Assembly: GCF_017355955.1 (NCBI RefSeq)
Contig: NZ_JAFFID010000003.1
Coordinates: forward strand, 1 to 64,000
Source of the DNA: Sabulibacter ruber
GTDB lineage: Bacteria; Bacteroidota; Bacteroidia; Cytophagales; Hymenobacteraceae
Direction of reading: 5' to 3'
DNA length: 64,000 nucleotides
Below the pieces are notes generated by a model. The model had not been told where the DNA came from, made no database searches, and saw only the letters and a list, made by a program, of their open reading frames with translations. Below are positions 25,924 to 34,373 of this stretch, one piece after another (within the stretch, counting starts at the first letter, position 1; each line of letters opens with the position of its first letter). Made by a program: the position numbers and the translations under genes.

Positions 25924-26472
25924 ATGAAGATTTTGAAGAGAGTTATGCTGGGAGCAGGTGGTCTGCTGGCGCTGCTGCTGGTAGCGGCACTGTTCGTGAA
26001 AAAGGAATACACCGTGCAGCGTGAGATCATCATCAACAAACCCAAAGCCGAGGTGTTCAGCTACATCCGGCACCTGAAAAACCAGGACCACTACAGCAAA
26101 TGGGTCATGACCGATCCTAACATGAAGAAGGCTTTCCGGGGCACCGATGGCGAGGTTGGGTTTGTCTACGCCTGGAACGGCAATGACCAGGCCGGCCAGG
26201 GCGAGCAGGAAATCACTACCATCATCGAGGGCGAATGGCTGGACGTGGAGGTAAGGTTTATCCGGCCAATGGAGAGCATCGCCAGAACGCCTATGCGCAC
26301 CGAAACGGTAGGAAACAATCAGACCAAAGTGACCTGGGGCATGACCGGCGAAAGCCCTTACCCGCTCAACCTGATGCACCTGTTTGTAGACGGCATGCTG
26401 GGCAAAGACCTGGAAACCAGTCTTTCTAACCTGAAAGTGATTCTTGAAAAACCATCTTTAACCGTTAAATAA
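25924..26472 (+). CDS. Membrane-anchored SRPBCC protein, 182 aa
   Basis: An N-terminal helix (residues about 8-24, MLGAGGLLALLLVAALFV) precedes a polyketide-cyclase/dehydrase-like SRPBCC domain: YTVQREIIINKPKAEVFSYIRHLKNQDHYSKWVMTDPNMKKAFRGTDGEVGFVYAWNG through to a C-terminal helix (GKDLETSLSNLKVILE). Small proteins of this plan are widespread in Bacteroidota and lack assigned functions. The domain should face the periplasm or the cytosolic membrane surface. It is the second gene of the cluster, 12 bp after the first and 13 bp before the VOC gene. Confidence 0.9.
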   Translation: MKILKRVMLGAGGLLALLLVAALFVKKEYTVQREIIINKPKAEVFSYIRHLKNQDHYSKWVMTDPNMKKAFRGTDGEVGFVYAWNGNDQAGQGEQEITTIIEGEWLDVEVRFIRPMESIARTPMRTETVGNNQTKVTWGMTGESPYPLNLMHLFVDGMLGKDLETSLSNLKVILEKPSLTVK

Positions 26473-26485
26473 TCAGGCATTTACC

Positions 26486-26956
26486 ATGGCTACCATTCAA
26501 CCTTACTTGAATTTTCCGGGCAACACAGAAGAAGCCTTCACCTTTTACAAATCGGTGTTCGGGGGCGAGTTCCTGGCTTTGCAACGCTTCAAAGACACGA
26601 CGGAGGCAGATAGGATCCCGGCCCATGAGCAAGACAAGATCATGCACATCGCCTTGCCCATTGGCCCGGGTGTGATCCTGATGGGCACCGATTCCCTGGA
26701 ATCTATGGGCCAGAACCTGACCATTGGCAACAACTTTCACCTGAGCATTGATACTGATTCCCGGGAAGAAGCCGATAAACTCTTCAGTGCCCTCTCAGCA
26801 GGCGGCAAAACAACCATGCCCATCCAGGATGTGTTCTGGGGCTCGTACTTCGGGATGCTGATTGATAAGTTCGGCATTCAGTGGATGGTGAGCTACTCGC
26901 CTCCGCAAACCCAGGCACAGGAACAAACGGGCAACAAAGCGGCGGCAACGGTCTAG
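26486..26956 (+). CDS. VOC-family (PhnB-like) protein, 156 aa
   Basis: It has the glyoxalase/bleomycin-resistance fold of the PhnB/3-demethylubiquinone-like subgroup. Visible parts are IQPYLNFPGNTEEAFTFYKSVFGGEFLALQRFKD, MHIALPIGPGVILMGTD, NNFHLSIDTDSREEADKLFSALSAGG and FWGSYFGMLIDKFGIQWMVSY. Members bind a small substrate, often with a metal; the actual reaction is unknown. It lies between SRPBCC genes, an association seen repeatedly in Bacteroidota. The final 17 residues are a Gln/Ala/Thr-rich tail of no clear role. Confidence 0.9.
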   Translation: MATIQPYLNFPGNTEEAFTFYKSVFGGEFLALQRFKDTTEADRIPAHEQDKIMHIALPIGPGVILMGTDSLESMGQNLTIGNNFHLSIDTDSREEADKLFSALSAGGKTTMPIQDVFWGSYFGMLIDKFGIQWMVSYSPPQTQAQEQTGNKAAATV

Positions 26957-26977
26957 TTCCTTCCTTGTGCCTCAGGT

Positions 26978-27013
26978 GTTTTAAGCCTGTTTGTGGTAAA
27001 ACAGTTTGAAAAC
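26978..27013. repeat. 36-bp palindrome, copy 9
   Basis: It lies 21 bp after the VOC gene stop. Ends are GTTTTAAGCC and GTTTGAAAAC. It is read-through in the next gene's frame only if an unlikely early start (26993) is used. Confidence 0.8.
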
Positions 27014-27094
27014 GAACCTATTACCACATCCAAGCCCTCCAATTCCCTTCATCAATTTCCTACTCAGAATCTGAAAAAACTAACTCCCAACACC

Positions 27095-28117
27095 ATGGCC
27101 CAAACTATAGAAACCCTCCCTACTCCCCAACTAGAGGAACTGGTGATTACCCGCACCTTTGACGCTCCGGCAGCAGCCATATGGCAAGCCTGGACCAACC
27201 CAGACTATCTTGTGCAATGGTGGGGTCCCAAAGGCTTTACCTCACCAGTTTGCTACGTTGATCTACGGGTGGGCGGCGAGTACCTCTTCTGCATGCGCTC
27301 CTCTGAGGGGCAGGATTACTGGAGCAAAGGCGTGTACAAAGAAATACAGGAACCAGTAAGGCTAGTGGCCACGGACTGCTTTTCTGATGCCCAGGGCAAC
27401 ACGATTTCCCCTGCAGATGCGGGCCTGCCCGGCGACTGGGCCGACGAACTGGAAGTCACCCTCACCCTAGAAGAACAGAACGGGAAAACCCTATTCACCC
27501 TGCAGCATAAAGGCTTGCCCAACGGCGAAATGCGGGAAATGACTAAGGCCGGCTGGAACGAATCACTGGACAAACTGCAGGAGGTACTTGCCCTGGAAGT
27601 TTCCTCACCCGAAAGCTCCAGCATTGGACAAGACTTTGAGATAACCTGTGTTTTAGATGCTCCAAAGGAACTGGTTTTCAAAGCCTGGACAGAGGCCGAT
27701 CGCCTGAACCAGTGGTATGGCCCTCAAGGGTTCACGCTGGGTGTAGGCAAATTGGAGCTCAAACCCGGAGGTATCTTCCTCTACAGCATGCAGGCGGGCA
27801 ATGGGCCAAAACTATGGGGCAAGTTTGTCTTTCAGGAGATAGCGGCCCCAGACCAACTGGTGTACGTCAACTCGTTCTCTGATGAGGAAGCAACTACTAC
27901 CCGGGCCCCCTTCAGCGAGACCTGGCCGTTGGAGATGTGGAACCTTCTTACCCTTACCGAAGAAAACGGCAAAACCAGGCTTCACCTGCGAAGCCGCCCC
28001 CATAACGCCAGCCCAGAAGAAAAAGCCACCTTTGAAGCCGGATTTACTTCCATGCAAAAAGGCTTTGCCGGCACCTTAGAACAGTTAGAGACTTACCTAA
28101 AGAAAGCTCAGGAATAA
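27095..28117 (+). CDS. Tandem SRPBCC (AHSA1) protein, 340 aa
   Basis: Two complete AHSA1-like domains are fused: residues about 15-165 (LVITRTFDAPAAAIWQAWTNPDYLVQWWGPKGFTSPVCYVDLRVGGEYLFCMRS ... MREMTKAGWNESLDKLQEVLA) and about 180-335 (FEITCVLDAPKELVFKAWTEADRLNQWYGPQGFTLGVGKLELKPGGIFLYSMQAG ... GFTSMQKGFAGTLEQLETYL). The two halves are alike, indicating duplication within the gene. The start at 27095 gives a normal first domain; the frame extends 34 codons upstream without homology and through a palindrome. Function is unknown; it probably binds a hydrophobic ligand like its neighbours. Confidence 0.9.
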   Translation: MAQTIETLPTPQLEELVITRTFDAPAAAIWQAWTNPDYLVQWWGPKGFTSPVCYVDLRVGGEYLFCMRSSEGQDYWSKGVYKEIQEPVRLVATDCFSDAQGNTISPADAGLPGDWADELEVTLTLEEQNGKTLFTLQHKGLPNGEMREMTKAGWNESLDKLQEVLALEVSSPESSSIGQDFEITCVLDAPKELVFKAWTEADRLNQWYGPQGFTLGVGKLELKPGGIFLYSMQAGNGPKLWGKFVFQEIAAPDQLVYVNSFSDEEATTTRAPFSETWPLEMWNLLTLTEENGKTRLHLRSRPHNASPEEKATFEAGFTSMQKGFAGTLEQLETYLKKAQE

Positions 28118-28197
28118 CATTAACGATAGCTTAGCTGAGGATTGAGGATCATCGGGCTTCTGAGTAGCCTAAGTTAGCCTTATACTGTAAGCCCTGT

Positions 28198-28233
28198 GTT
28201 TCAGGCTTCTTTTCGCCAAAAGAGACCTGAAAC
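28198..28233. repeat. 36-bp palindrome, copy 10
   Basis: It lies in the convergent gap between the tandem SRPBCC and OmpA-like genes. Ends are GTTTCAGGC and ACCTGAAAC, with a TTTTCGCCAAAA centre. Confidence 0.85.
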
Positions 28234-28314
28234 AAAGGGCTACTTTTTGAAGTGCATTCTGTTCATCAGTTGGGTAATTACCAGCTTGCCGGACCTTCTC
28301 CAGGCCTTGTTCGC

Positions 28315-30411
28315 TTACTTTCCTAATAGTTTCAGCTCAACCCGTTGGTTTAAGGTTCGACCTTCATCAGTGTCATTGGTGGCGATGGGCTGCTCTGCTC
28401 CAAATCCTTTGGCTTGCAGACGTTTGGCGTTGATGCCTTTGGAAATCAGGTACTCCACCACAGCTTTGGCCCGGCTCTCGGAGAGTCTGAGCTTTTCAGC
28501 GGCATCGCCTTTGCTATCGGTGAAGCCGGCTATCTCTACTTTCTGGCTCCGTTCATCCTTCAAAAATTCCACCAGGCGGTTCAGTTCATTCATAGACTCC
28601 GGCTTCAGTTTGGCTTGCTCGGGCTCAAAGAACACGTTCCGCAAGGCCACCGAGCTACCCGAAGTCACTGCCTTCAGTTGAATGTCTTTCTGCAATTTGG
28701 TAAAGGCGTGGGCTGAGGTAAGGTCAAAGTTCTCTGAGTGCAGCAGATTGCCGTCTTTCCTGATGGCCAAACCGTAGTTCTTGCCGGCGGGTAAAGAGAT
28801 GATGTATTTGCCGGTCTGGCTGTTAGACGAGTAGACGGCAATCACCTCATTCTTCAGGTTATCAATGAGCTCAATTTTTGCCTCGGTTGGCGCACTGGTT
28901 TTGGCATCTTTGATGGTGCCGGACAGCAACAGGCTTTGCGGGGTTTTCAATTCCTGAACCTTCACCTGTACCGGCTGGGGCACTTGCAAGGAGATACTGG
29001 CCAGCAGATCATCCTCGGTGTTCAGTACCATGGGTTTCTCTGGCCCCAGGAAAGTGATTCTATAGAGGTCGCTTGATTTCTGGCATTTTTCCACCCGATT
29101 AGACGAAAAATACCCGAAACGGCTACTGGCACCCACGGCCAGGAAATAATCATCGTCCGGCGAATTGATGGGGAAACCTACGTTCTCGGGCTTAGTCCAT
29201 TTTCCGTTTTCGTAAACGCTTTTGAAGATGTCAAAGCCACCCATGGAGGTGTGCCCCTGGGAGCTGAAGTAAAGGGTTTTGCCATCGGGCATCAGGAACA
29301 CAAAGCCTTCGTCATAGGGCGTGTTCAGATCAGGGCCGGCATTTACCGGTTTGCTCCATTCGCCTTTGCTATCCAGCACCGAGGAGTAAATGTCATGCCC
29401 TCCTATCCCATTGGGCCGGTTGCTCACAAAGTAGAGGGTTTTGCCGTCATATGAGTAAGAAGCCGAGGATTCATGGGCGTTGGAGTTGATGTTCTTCAGC
29501 TCCTCGGGTTTAGACCATTCCTCCCCTTTCAGGCTGCTTTCAAATAAATCGCCGTTGTTTTCCTCGCGGTACAGAATCAGTCGCTGCCCGTCGGCCGAGA
29601 GCCCCACTGCTGTCTCAAACTTATCGGTGTTGATGTTCGGGCCCATGTTCTGGGCCGGGGTCCACTTGCCGTTCACCTTGGTACTGATGAACAGGTCCTC
29701 ATTCAGAACAGGAGCCTTTTCTATCTTGTCCTCGTCTTTCTCCTTTTTGGCTTTCTGGAGCGCCTGGGGTTGCCGCAGGGAGGTAAACACCATCACGGTT
29801 TCATCGGCGGAGATAACCGGGTTGAACTCCGGCCCCTCAGAATTTAGTTCAGGGCCCAGGTTATCCAGATACACCAGTACCGGATTCTTCTGCAGTTCTT
29901 CTCCAGACAGACATTCCCTGATGTGCTGGTTCACCAGTTGGATCTTATCCTTGTTTTTATCAGTGGGCAGCGTGGCCAGGTACTTCTTGAACTCAGCGGT
30001 GGCCTTTTTCCACTCCAGGTTCACCTGGTACGCCCGGCCCAGGTAAAAGCCTAGTTCAGGACTAACCGCGGGGTTCAGTTTTCGGGCTGTTTCCAGGTGC
30101 TGGGCCGCTTTTCCTTTTTCATCTGAAAACAGGTAACAAACGCCCAGGCGGAAATTCAAGGTTGCGCTGTTGGGATTGAACTGATGGGCGGCCACATACA
30201 ACGGAATGGCGTTTCTGTAGTGGATGCGGCGGTAGTCATCGTCTACTTTTTTAGCGTTGAAAATGGCATCGCCATCATCTAGTTTCTTTTTGGCATCCCG
30301 GAAACCGTCTTTGTTCTGTTTGAAGTTGTCTTTGTTGAACTCCACGTTTTGCTGGGCGTACGCCTGCCCCAACGCCAGCAGACAGGCAACGGTAAGTATA
30401 TATCTTTTCAT
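28315..30411 (-). CDS. OmpA-family protein with TPR and PD40 repeats (PorE-like), 698 aa
   Basis: Domain order: signal peptide (MKRYILTVACLLALGQAYA), TPR region (about 40-170), a beta-propeller of PD40/WD40-like repeats (about 190-460, e.g. SYDGKTLYFVSNRPNGIGGHDIYSS), a carboxypeptidase-regulatory-like domain (about 490-580, LLLSGTIKDAKTSAPTEAKIEL), and an OmpA peptidoglycan-binding domain (about 600-698, VEIAGFTDSKGDAAEKLRLSESRAKAVVEYL). This is the architecture of PorE, a T9SS component that ties the machine to peptidoglycan. Paralogues with the same plan are common, so the role is not proven. An earlier in-frame start (30525) was rejected because it runs into the TPR gene. Confidence 0.88.
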   Translation of the reverse strand: MKRYILTVACLLALGQAYAQQNVEFNKDNFKQNKDGFRDAKKKLDDGDAIFNAKKVDDDYRRIHYRNAIPLYVAAHQFNPNSATLNFRLGVCYLFSDEKGKAAQHLETARKLNPAVSPELGFYLGRAYQVNLEWKKATAEFKKYLATLPTDKNKDKIQLVNQHIRECLSGEELQKNPVLVYLDNLGPELNSEGPEFNPVISADETVMVFTSLRQPQALQKAKKEKDEDKIEKAPVLNEDLFISTKVNGKWTPAQNMGPNINTDKFETAVGLSADGQRLILYREENNGDLFESSLKGEEWSKPEELKNINSNAHESSASYSYDGKTLYFVSNRPNGIGGHDIYSSVLDSKGEWSKPVNAGPDLNTPYDEGFVFLMPDGKTLYFSSQGHTSMGGFDIFKSVYENGKWTKPENVGFPINSPDDDYFLAVGASSRFGYFSSNRVEKCQKSSDLYRITFLGPEKPMVLNTEDDLLASISLQVPQPVQVKVQELKTPQSLLLSGTIKDAKTSAPTEAKIELIDNLKNEVIAVYSSNSQTGKYIISLPAGKNYGLAIRKDGNLLHSENFDLTSAHAFTKLQKDIQLKAVTSGSSVALRNVFFEPEQAKLKPESMNELNRLVEFLKDERSQKVEIAGFTDSKGDAAEKLRLSESRAKAVVEYLISKGINAKRLQAKGFGAEQPIATNDTDEGRTLNQRVELKLLGK

Positions 30412-30436
30412 GAAAAAGAGATTTGAAAGTGGAGGA

Positions 30437-31516
30437 CTACTTCTCTTGGCAGTTGGCCAGGTACGCTTTGGCGGCAGACACCTCCAGGGAGAGGGCTTTC
30501 TCCCAATCCTGGCAGGCGGTTTCATCGCGCAGCATTTCTTTGGCGATGCCCCGGTTCAGGTAGGCATACCCGTATTTGTCATTGATCTGCAGGGCGAAGT
30601 TGCAGTCTTCCAGCGCGCCTTGGTAGTCTTTCAGTTTGAATTTGGTGGCCGCCCGGTTGTTGAACGCTAAGGCATACTGCGGATTCAGCTGGATGCATTT
30701 GGTGAAATCAGCGATGGCGCCGGCGTAATCACCGGCTTCAAACCGGGCTTTCCCCCGGCTGTTGTAGGCCAAGTGATAATCTTTCTTACGCTCAATGGCT
30801 TTGGTGTACTCCTCAATAGCGCCGTTCAGGTCGCCTTTGCCTTGCTTGAGGGCACCCATGTTATGATAGGCCACGGCCAGATCTGGGCTCAGTTCCACTG
30901 CTTTCCTGAAATCAGACAGGGCGCCCTCCAGGTCATTCAGTTGCCGCTTGGCGCTTCCGCGGTCATGGTAAGCGTTGGCGTTTCTGGGCGTGAATCTGAT
31001 GGCAGCAGAATAATCTTCCACCGCTTCTTTATAGTCCTTGTTTTCAAAGTGCAGACCGGCGCGCAGGTACCACACCAAGGGGTGGTTGGCATCTAAGGCT
31101 ACGGCTTTGTTATAGTCTTCCAGCGCCCCGGCTTTGTCGCCCAGGAGTTGTTTGGCCTTGCCCCTGCTGAAAAACGACTGCGGGTTAGCATTGTTCAGGG
31201 CGATGGCCTTGTTGTAGTCTTCCAGGGCGCTTTTGGTCTCCTTCAGTTCCAGGTAAGCGTTTCCCCGATTGAACCACGCCAGCTCCAGCTCGGGCCGCAG
31301 CGTGATAGCGGAGTCAAGGCTGGCCACGGCTAACTTGTATTCTTTCTGGCTTATCAGCGTGAGTCCTGTTTTGTACATCCGTTCGGCCAGAACCGCTGGA
31401 TCGGTTGGCTGTACCGCCACGGTGTCTTTGACCGCAACAGAATCCTGAGCCTCCTGCGCCTGAGCCCCCAAGCCGATGATAAAGCATATGAATGAGAGAA
31501 GTAAAGTTTTCTTCAT
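30437..31516 (-). CDS. Periplasmic TPR protein, 359 aa
   Basis: A signal peptide (MKKTLLLSFICFIIGLGAQAQ) is followed by a short acidic/Pro linker and about nine tandem 34-residue TPR units (for example NANPQSFFSRGKAKQLLGDKAGALEDYNKAVALDAN). The repeats run from about residue 45 to 350. The protein is a likely assembly scaffold in the periplasm or at the outer membrane. It is first in a two-gene unit with the PorE-like OmpA protein, 25 bp downstream. This pairing is consistent with a shared envelope or secretion role, but nothing in the sequence shows a specific partner. Confidence 0.9.
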   Translation of the reverse strand: MKKTLLLSFICFIIGLGAQAQEAQDSVAVKDTVAVQPTDPAVLAERMYKTGLTLISQKEYKLAVASLDSAITLRPELELAWFNRGNAYLELKETKSALEDYNKAIALNNANPQSFFSRGKAKQLLGDKAGALEDYNKAVALDANHPLVWYLRAGLHFENKDYKEAVEDYSAAIRFTPRNANAYHDRGSAKRQLNDLEGALSDFRKAVELSPDLAVAYHNMGALKQGKGDLNGAIEEYTKAIERKKDYHLAYNSRGKARFEAGDYAGAIADFTKCIQLNPQYALAFNNRAATKFKLKDYQGALEDCNFALQINDKYGYAYLNRGIAKEMLRDETACQDWEKALSLEVSAAKAYLANCQEK

Positions 31517-31883
31517 ACTTGCGAATGAATGATTTAGAATGAAAAAGAAACCGATTCAACAAGGCTGTATTGCAAACAGATAGTGCTTGCCGAGTGGATT
31601 GTCAAAGGTTTTTGCCCTACTTTCTGGAAAACTCCGTTGAAATGGTAAAGCTAACCGTGTCACCGTTGGCCGGGGGATTGCAAACGCATCAGCGCGTAGC
31701 CGATATGGACACTGCCTGTTAAAAAGTCTTTTCGAAATTAAAAAAAGTTTGCAAAAGTACCTCAGGGAAAGGTGTAATCACCCACACCACCCGCAATTTT
31801 ACTTACTTTTAGGTAATGGTAGATCAATCAGGAGTTCTGAGCCACATCAAATTATATTGTGTGAAAGCCCTTACATAGCAGCC

Positions 31884-31942
31884 AAAAAAAGCGCTGGGTT
31901 TTAGCGCCGTTTTCTGAAAAACGGCGCTAAAACCCAGCGCTT
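31884..31942 (-). terminator. Long terminator hairpin of the OMP gene, built on a palindrome copy
   Basis: A nearly perfect inverted repeat with 25-bp arms (31889-31913 and 31918-31942) and a 4-nt loop is followed on the minus strand by a run of seven T. It lies 36 bp after the stop at 31979. The central 36 bp are a palindrome-family member. Confidence 0.85.
31898..31933. repeat. 36-bp palindrome, copy 11 (perfect dyad)
   Basis: This is the most symmetrical copy: GTTTTAGCGCCG pairs with CGGCGCTAAAAC around TTTTCTGAAAA. It is embedded in the terminator stem. Confidence 0.9.
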
Positions 31943-31978
31943 GTAAGGTAAAACAAGAAACGTTGAAGAAGGGGCAAC

Positions 31979-32572
31979 TTATTTACCGATCAGCTTATAG
32001 CCTAAGCTCAGGATAACTTGTTGGTTTCTGATGCTGCCATCGGTGTAGGAGCGTTTCAGGCGTTCATAGCGTACATCGGCGGTTAAGCGGGAGATGTCTA
32101 CCCCGGCCCCAATCTGGTAGCCCCAGTCAGCGGAGTCAAAAGAATCCTTGATGTCTTCGCCGTCAAAATCGCTGTCAATTAGGATAGACGCTACTGGTCC
32201 GGCGTAGGCCCGGGCGAAAAGCAGTTTATAGCCCACCAGAATAGGAACATCCAGATTGGTGAAGCCCATCTCTTTCACGGTTGTAGTGGCATTGGGGCTG
32301 TTGTCATCCGGAACCTCAAATTTACCACCCGAGGAGGACAGAACTACTTCAGGCTGAAGCAGGAAACCCACGATATTGAACCTGGTAAAAACCCCGGCAT
32401 GGAACCCTGTAATGCTGCCTTCTTTTTTGAACTGGGTAAGGTTGGCGGTCGCATCGTCGGTGTCCACATTGGATGAGCTGATCCCTGCTTTCAAGCCAAG
32501 GGTGAAAATCTGGGCATTCGCCATCATACTGGTAGACAGCAAAAACGCCGATAAAAGAATTAGTTTTTTCAT
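31979..32572 (-). CDS. Outer-membrane beta-barrel protein (PorT/OMP_b-brl type), 197 aa
   Basis: After a signal peptide (MKKLILLSAFLLSTSMMANA) the protein shows alternating beta strands typical of an eight-stranded outer-membrane barrel: FTLGLKAGISSSNVD, SITGFHAGVFTRFNIVGFLLQPEVVLSSSG, LDVPILVGYKLLFARAYAGPVASILI, and a last strand QQVILSLGYKLIGK. Proteins of this type are abundant in Bacteroidota and mostly uncharacterised. There is no T9SS tail. It is transcribed alone, with a strong terminator downstream and a 689-bp AT-rich divergent region upstream. Confidence 0.9.
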   Translation of the reverse strand: MKKLILLSAFLLSTSMMANAQIFTLGLKAGISSSNVDTDDATANLTQFKKEGSITGFHAGVFTRFNIVGFLLQPEVVLSSSGGKFEVPDDNSPNATTTVKEMGFTNLDVPILVGYKLLFARAYAGPVASILIDSDFDGEDIKDSFDSADWGYQIGAGVDISRLTADVRYERLKRSYTDGSIRNQQVILSLGYKLIGK

Positions 32573-33261
32573 AAGTAATAGAAATTAAGGCACATGTATT
32601 AAGGGCTAAATAACAGGAACTCTCCTTCATATCCAAATACACCGGAGGGTTAGCACTTTAACGTTCAGGGGAAAAGAAAGATAGTCTTTCTGGGTTATCC
32701 AGAACAAGCCCCTCCGCAACACAGTGCTGGGTAACACTTCTTCTAGATAGCTTTCAACGCTTGACTGTTTACTATTGGCGCTAACCAATTTTCCCATTTG
32801 CACCTTAATCAGCCGCTTGCTTAAATCTAACTTCAACTATATTTATCAATATACAAGTTCTACTATACTTTCTTTAAGCATATCCAATCACCATTAAACC
32901 TAAATAGATCATATTTTACCACCATAAAGTATAGAAGTAAGGCATAACGGGACGTAAAAAGGGTTTTTGGTACTGTAGAAGAGTTAATCAAAAAATAATA
33001 CAGGAATATTATAACAAATTAAAATTTAAAGTATATATTAGTATCAAATAGGCCAATACGGAGTATAAACAACCCGTTAAACTTGGCTCATTTTAATAAA
33101 TTATTGATTGTTTCTTTGATTGATAGTTGCCCTCCTTCTCTTCCGGGCTATAAGAAATTGCGTCAAACGATCAGGAGTCCCCAATACAGTACTGCAGCTT
33201 AAAAACCTATATCAAATATTTAGATCTAACAACTACTACTACACCCTTTACCTATCACCTT
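32573..33261. other. 689-bp AT-rich divergent intergenic region
   Basis: No gene, tRNA, or copy of the 36-bp palindrome is present. From about 32830 to 33120 the DNA is strongly AT-rich with many A/T tracts, which suggests curved or easily melted DNA. It separates the OMP gene and the arylamine N-acetyltransferase gene, which point away from each other, so both promoters should lie here. Confidence 0.6.
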
Positions 33262-34134
33262 ATGTACACCTCTACTCAAGCAGCACCGGTTAAGACATAC
33301 TTTAAGATTAAGAAAGACGGCATCAACCTGGACCGCTACCTTGCCCGGATTGGCTATGACGGGGATACCACCCCTACCTTACGCACCTTGCAGGAGCTAC
33401 ATTATTACCATACCCTCACCTTCCCCTTTGAAAATCTGAACCCGTTCCTGAAAAGACCGGTGCCGCTGGATGTAGAGACCCTGCAGCGCAAAATGGTAGA
33501 GGATTTCCGGGGTGGGTACTGCTTTGAGCAAAATACCTTGTTCAGCCATGTTTTACAGGCACTAGGGTTTACCGTGAGAGGATTGGCAGCGCGCGTTCTC
33601 TGGAACGTTCCGGCCGGGGTTACCACCGCCCGGGCCCACATGTTGCTTTTGGTAGAGATTGAAGGAGAAGAATTCATTGCCGATGTAGGATTTGGCGGGT
33701 TAACCCTCACCAGTCCCCTGCGCCTGCACGACCAGTCAGAACAGGAGACCTCGCACGAAACCTTCAGAATAGTGGCCCTAGAGGAAGAGTATGTGTTGCA
33801 AGCCAAAGTCCAGGATACCTGGAAACCGCTGTATCAGTTTGGCCTGCAGGAGCAGGTTACCCAGGATTATGAAGTGTACAACTGGTTTACGTCTACTCAC
33901 CCCAGATCACCTTTTGTAAACGGACTTCTGGTAGCTAAAACCACCCCAGATGCCAGGTATTGCCTGCGTAACAATGAACTGAGCGTCCATTACGTGAACG
34001 GCAAATCCAAGCGCCAAATTATCACCACCCCTACCCAGCTCATCACGGTTCTGAAGAAAGGGTTCGATCTGCCCATCCCTAACACCCCCGAGATGGACAA
34101 GGCCTTGCACTTGATCTTGCAGCCGGTAAACTAA
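33262..34134 (+). CDS. Arylamine N-acetyltransferase, 290 aa
   Basis: The catalytic triad is clear: C87 in RGGYCFEQN, H126 in TTARAHMLLLVE and D141 in FIADVGFGG. The N-terminal pattern NLDRYLARIGYDG ... LRTLQELHYYHTLTFPFENLNPFL is typical of NAT. The enzyme transfers acetyl from acetyl-CoA to arylamines and hydrazines by a cysteine-acetyl intermediate. It is cytoplasmic and has normal length (about 270-290 residues). It appears to be monocistronic. The in vivo substrate is unknown. Confidence 0.95.
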   Translation: MYTSTQAAPVKTYFKIKKDGINLDRYLARIGYDGDTTPTLRTLQELHYYHTLTFPFENLNPFLKRPVPLDVETLQRKMVEDFRGGYCFEQNTLFSHVLQALGFTVRGLAARVLWNVPAGVTTARAHMLLLVEIEGEEFIADVGFGGLTLTSPLRLHDQSEQETSHETFRIVALEEEYVLQAKVQDTWKPLYQFGLQEQVTQDYEVYNWFTSTHPRSPFVNGLLVAKTTPDARYCLRNNELSVHYVNGKSKRQIITTPTQLITVLKKGFDLPIPNTPEMDKALHLILQPVN

Positions 34135-34272
34135 TCAGGATAATCCTTATTGCTATGCAAGTCCTGGCTTCAAAGCAGAAGCTACTTGGGTAAGTAGTGC
34201 CCAGTGGTGTAGGCCAACAAATGGTTATAGGGTTGAAAATTTGGTGGCGGATGGATCAGAGCAGAAGATGGT

Positions 34273-34308
34273 GCTTTACGGCTATTTCTTGTAAAACAGG
34301 AGAAAAAC
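34273..34308. repeat. 36-bp palindrome, copy 12
   Basis: It lies 138 bp after the NAT gene stop and 65 bp before the ThuA-like start. Ends are GCTTTACGG and GAGAAAAAC. It is one of the weaker matches. Confidence 0.6.
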
Positions 34309-34373
34309 GGTTAGACTTAGAGATATAAATGCCAAGTCTTAGCCAAATCTACAACCTAAACCTACTCTCCTCT

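Larger units (their letters stand above)
31517..31978. other. 462-bp intergenic region between TPR and OMP genes
   Basis: No gene was found. The right end carries the large terminator hairpin with the embedded 36-bp palindrome (31889-31942). The left end should contain the promoter of the TPR gene on the minus strand, but no clear TAnnTTTG box is visible. Confidence 0.6.

Noticed and set aside
30412..30525. Longer start for the PorE-like gene
   Set aside because: It would overlap the upstream TPR gene and hide a normal signal peptide at 30411.
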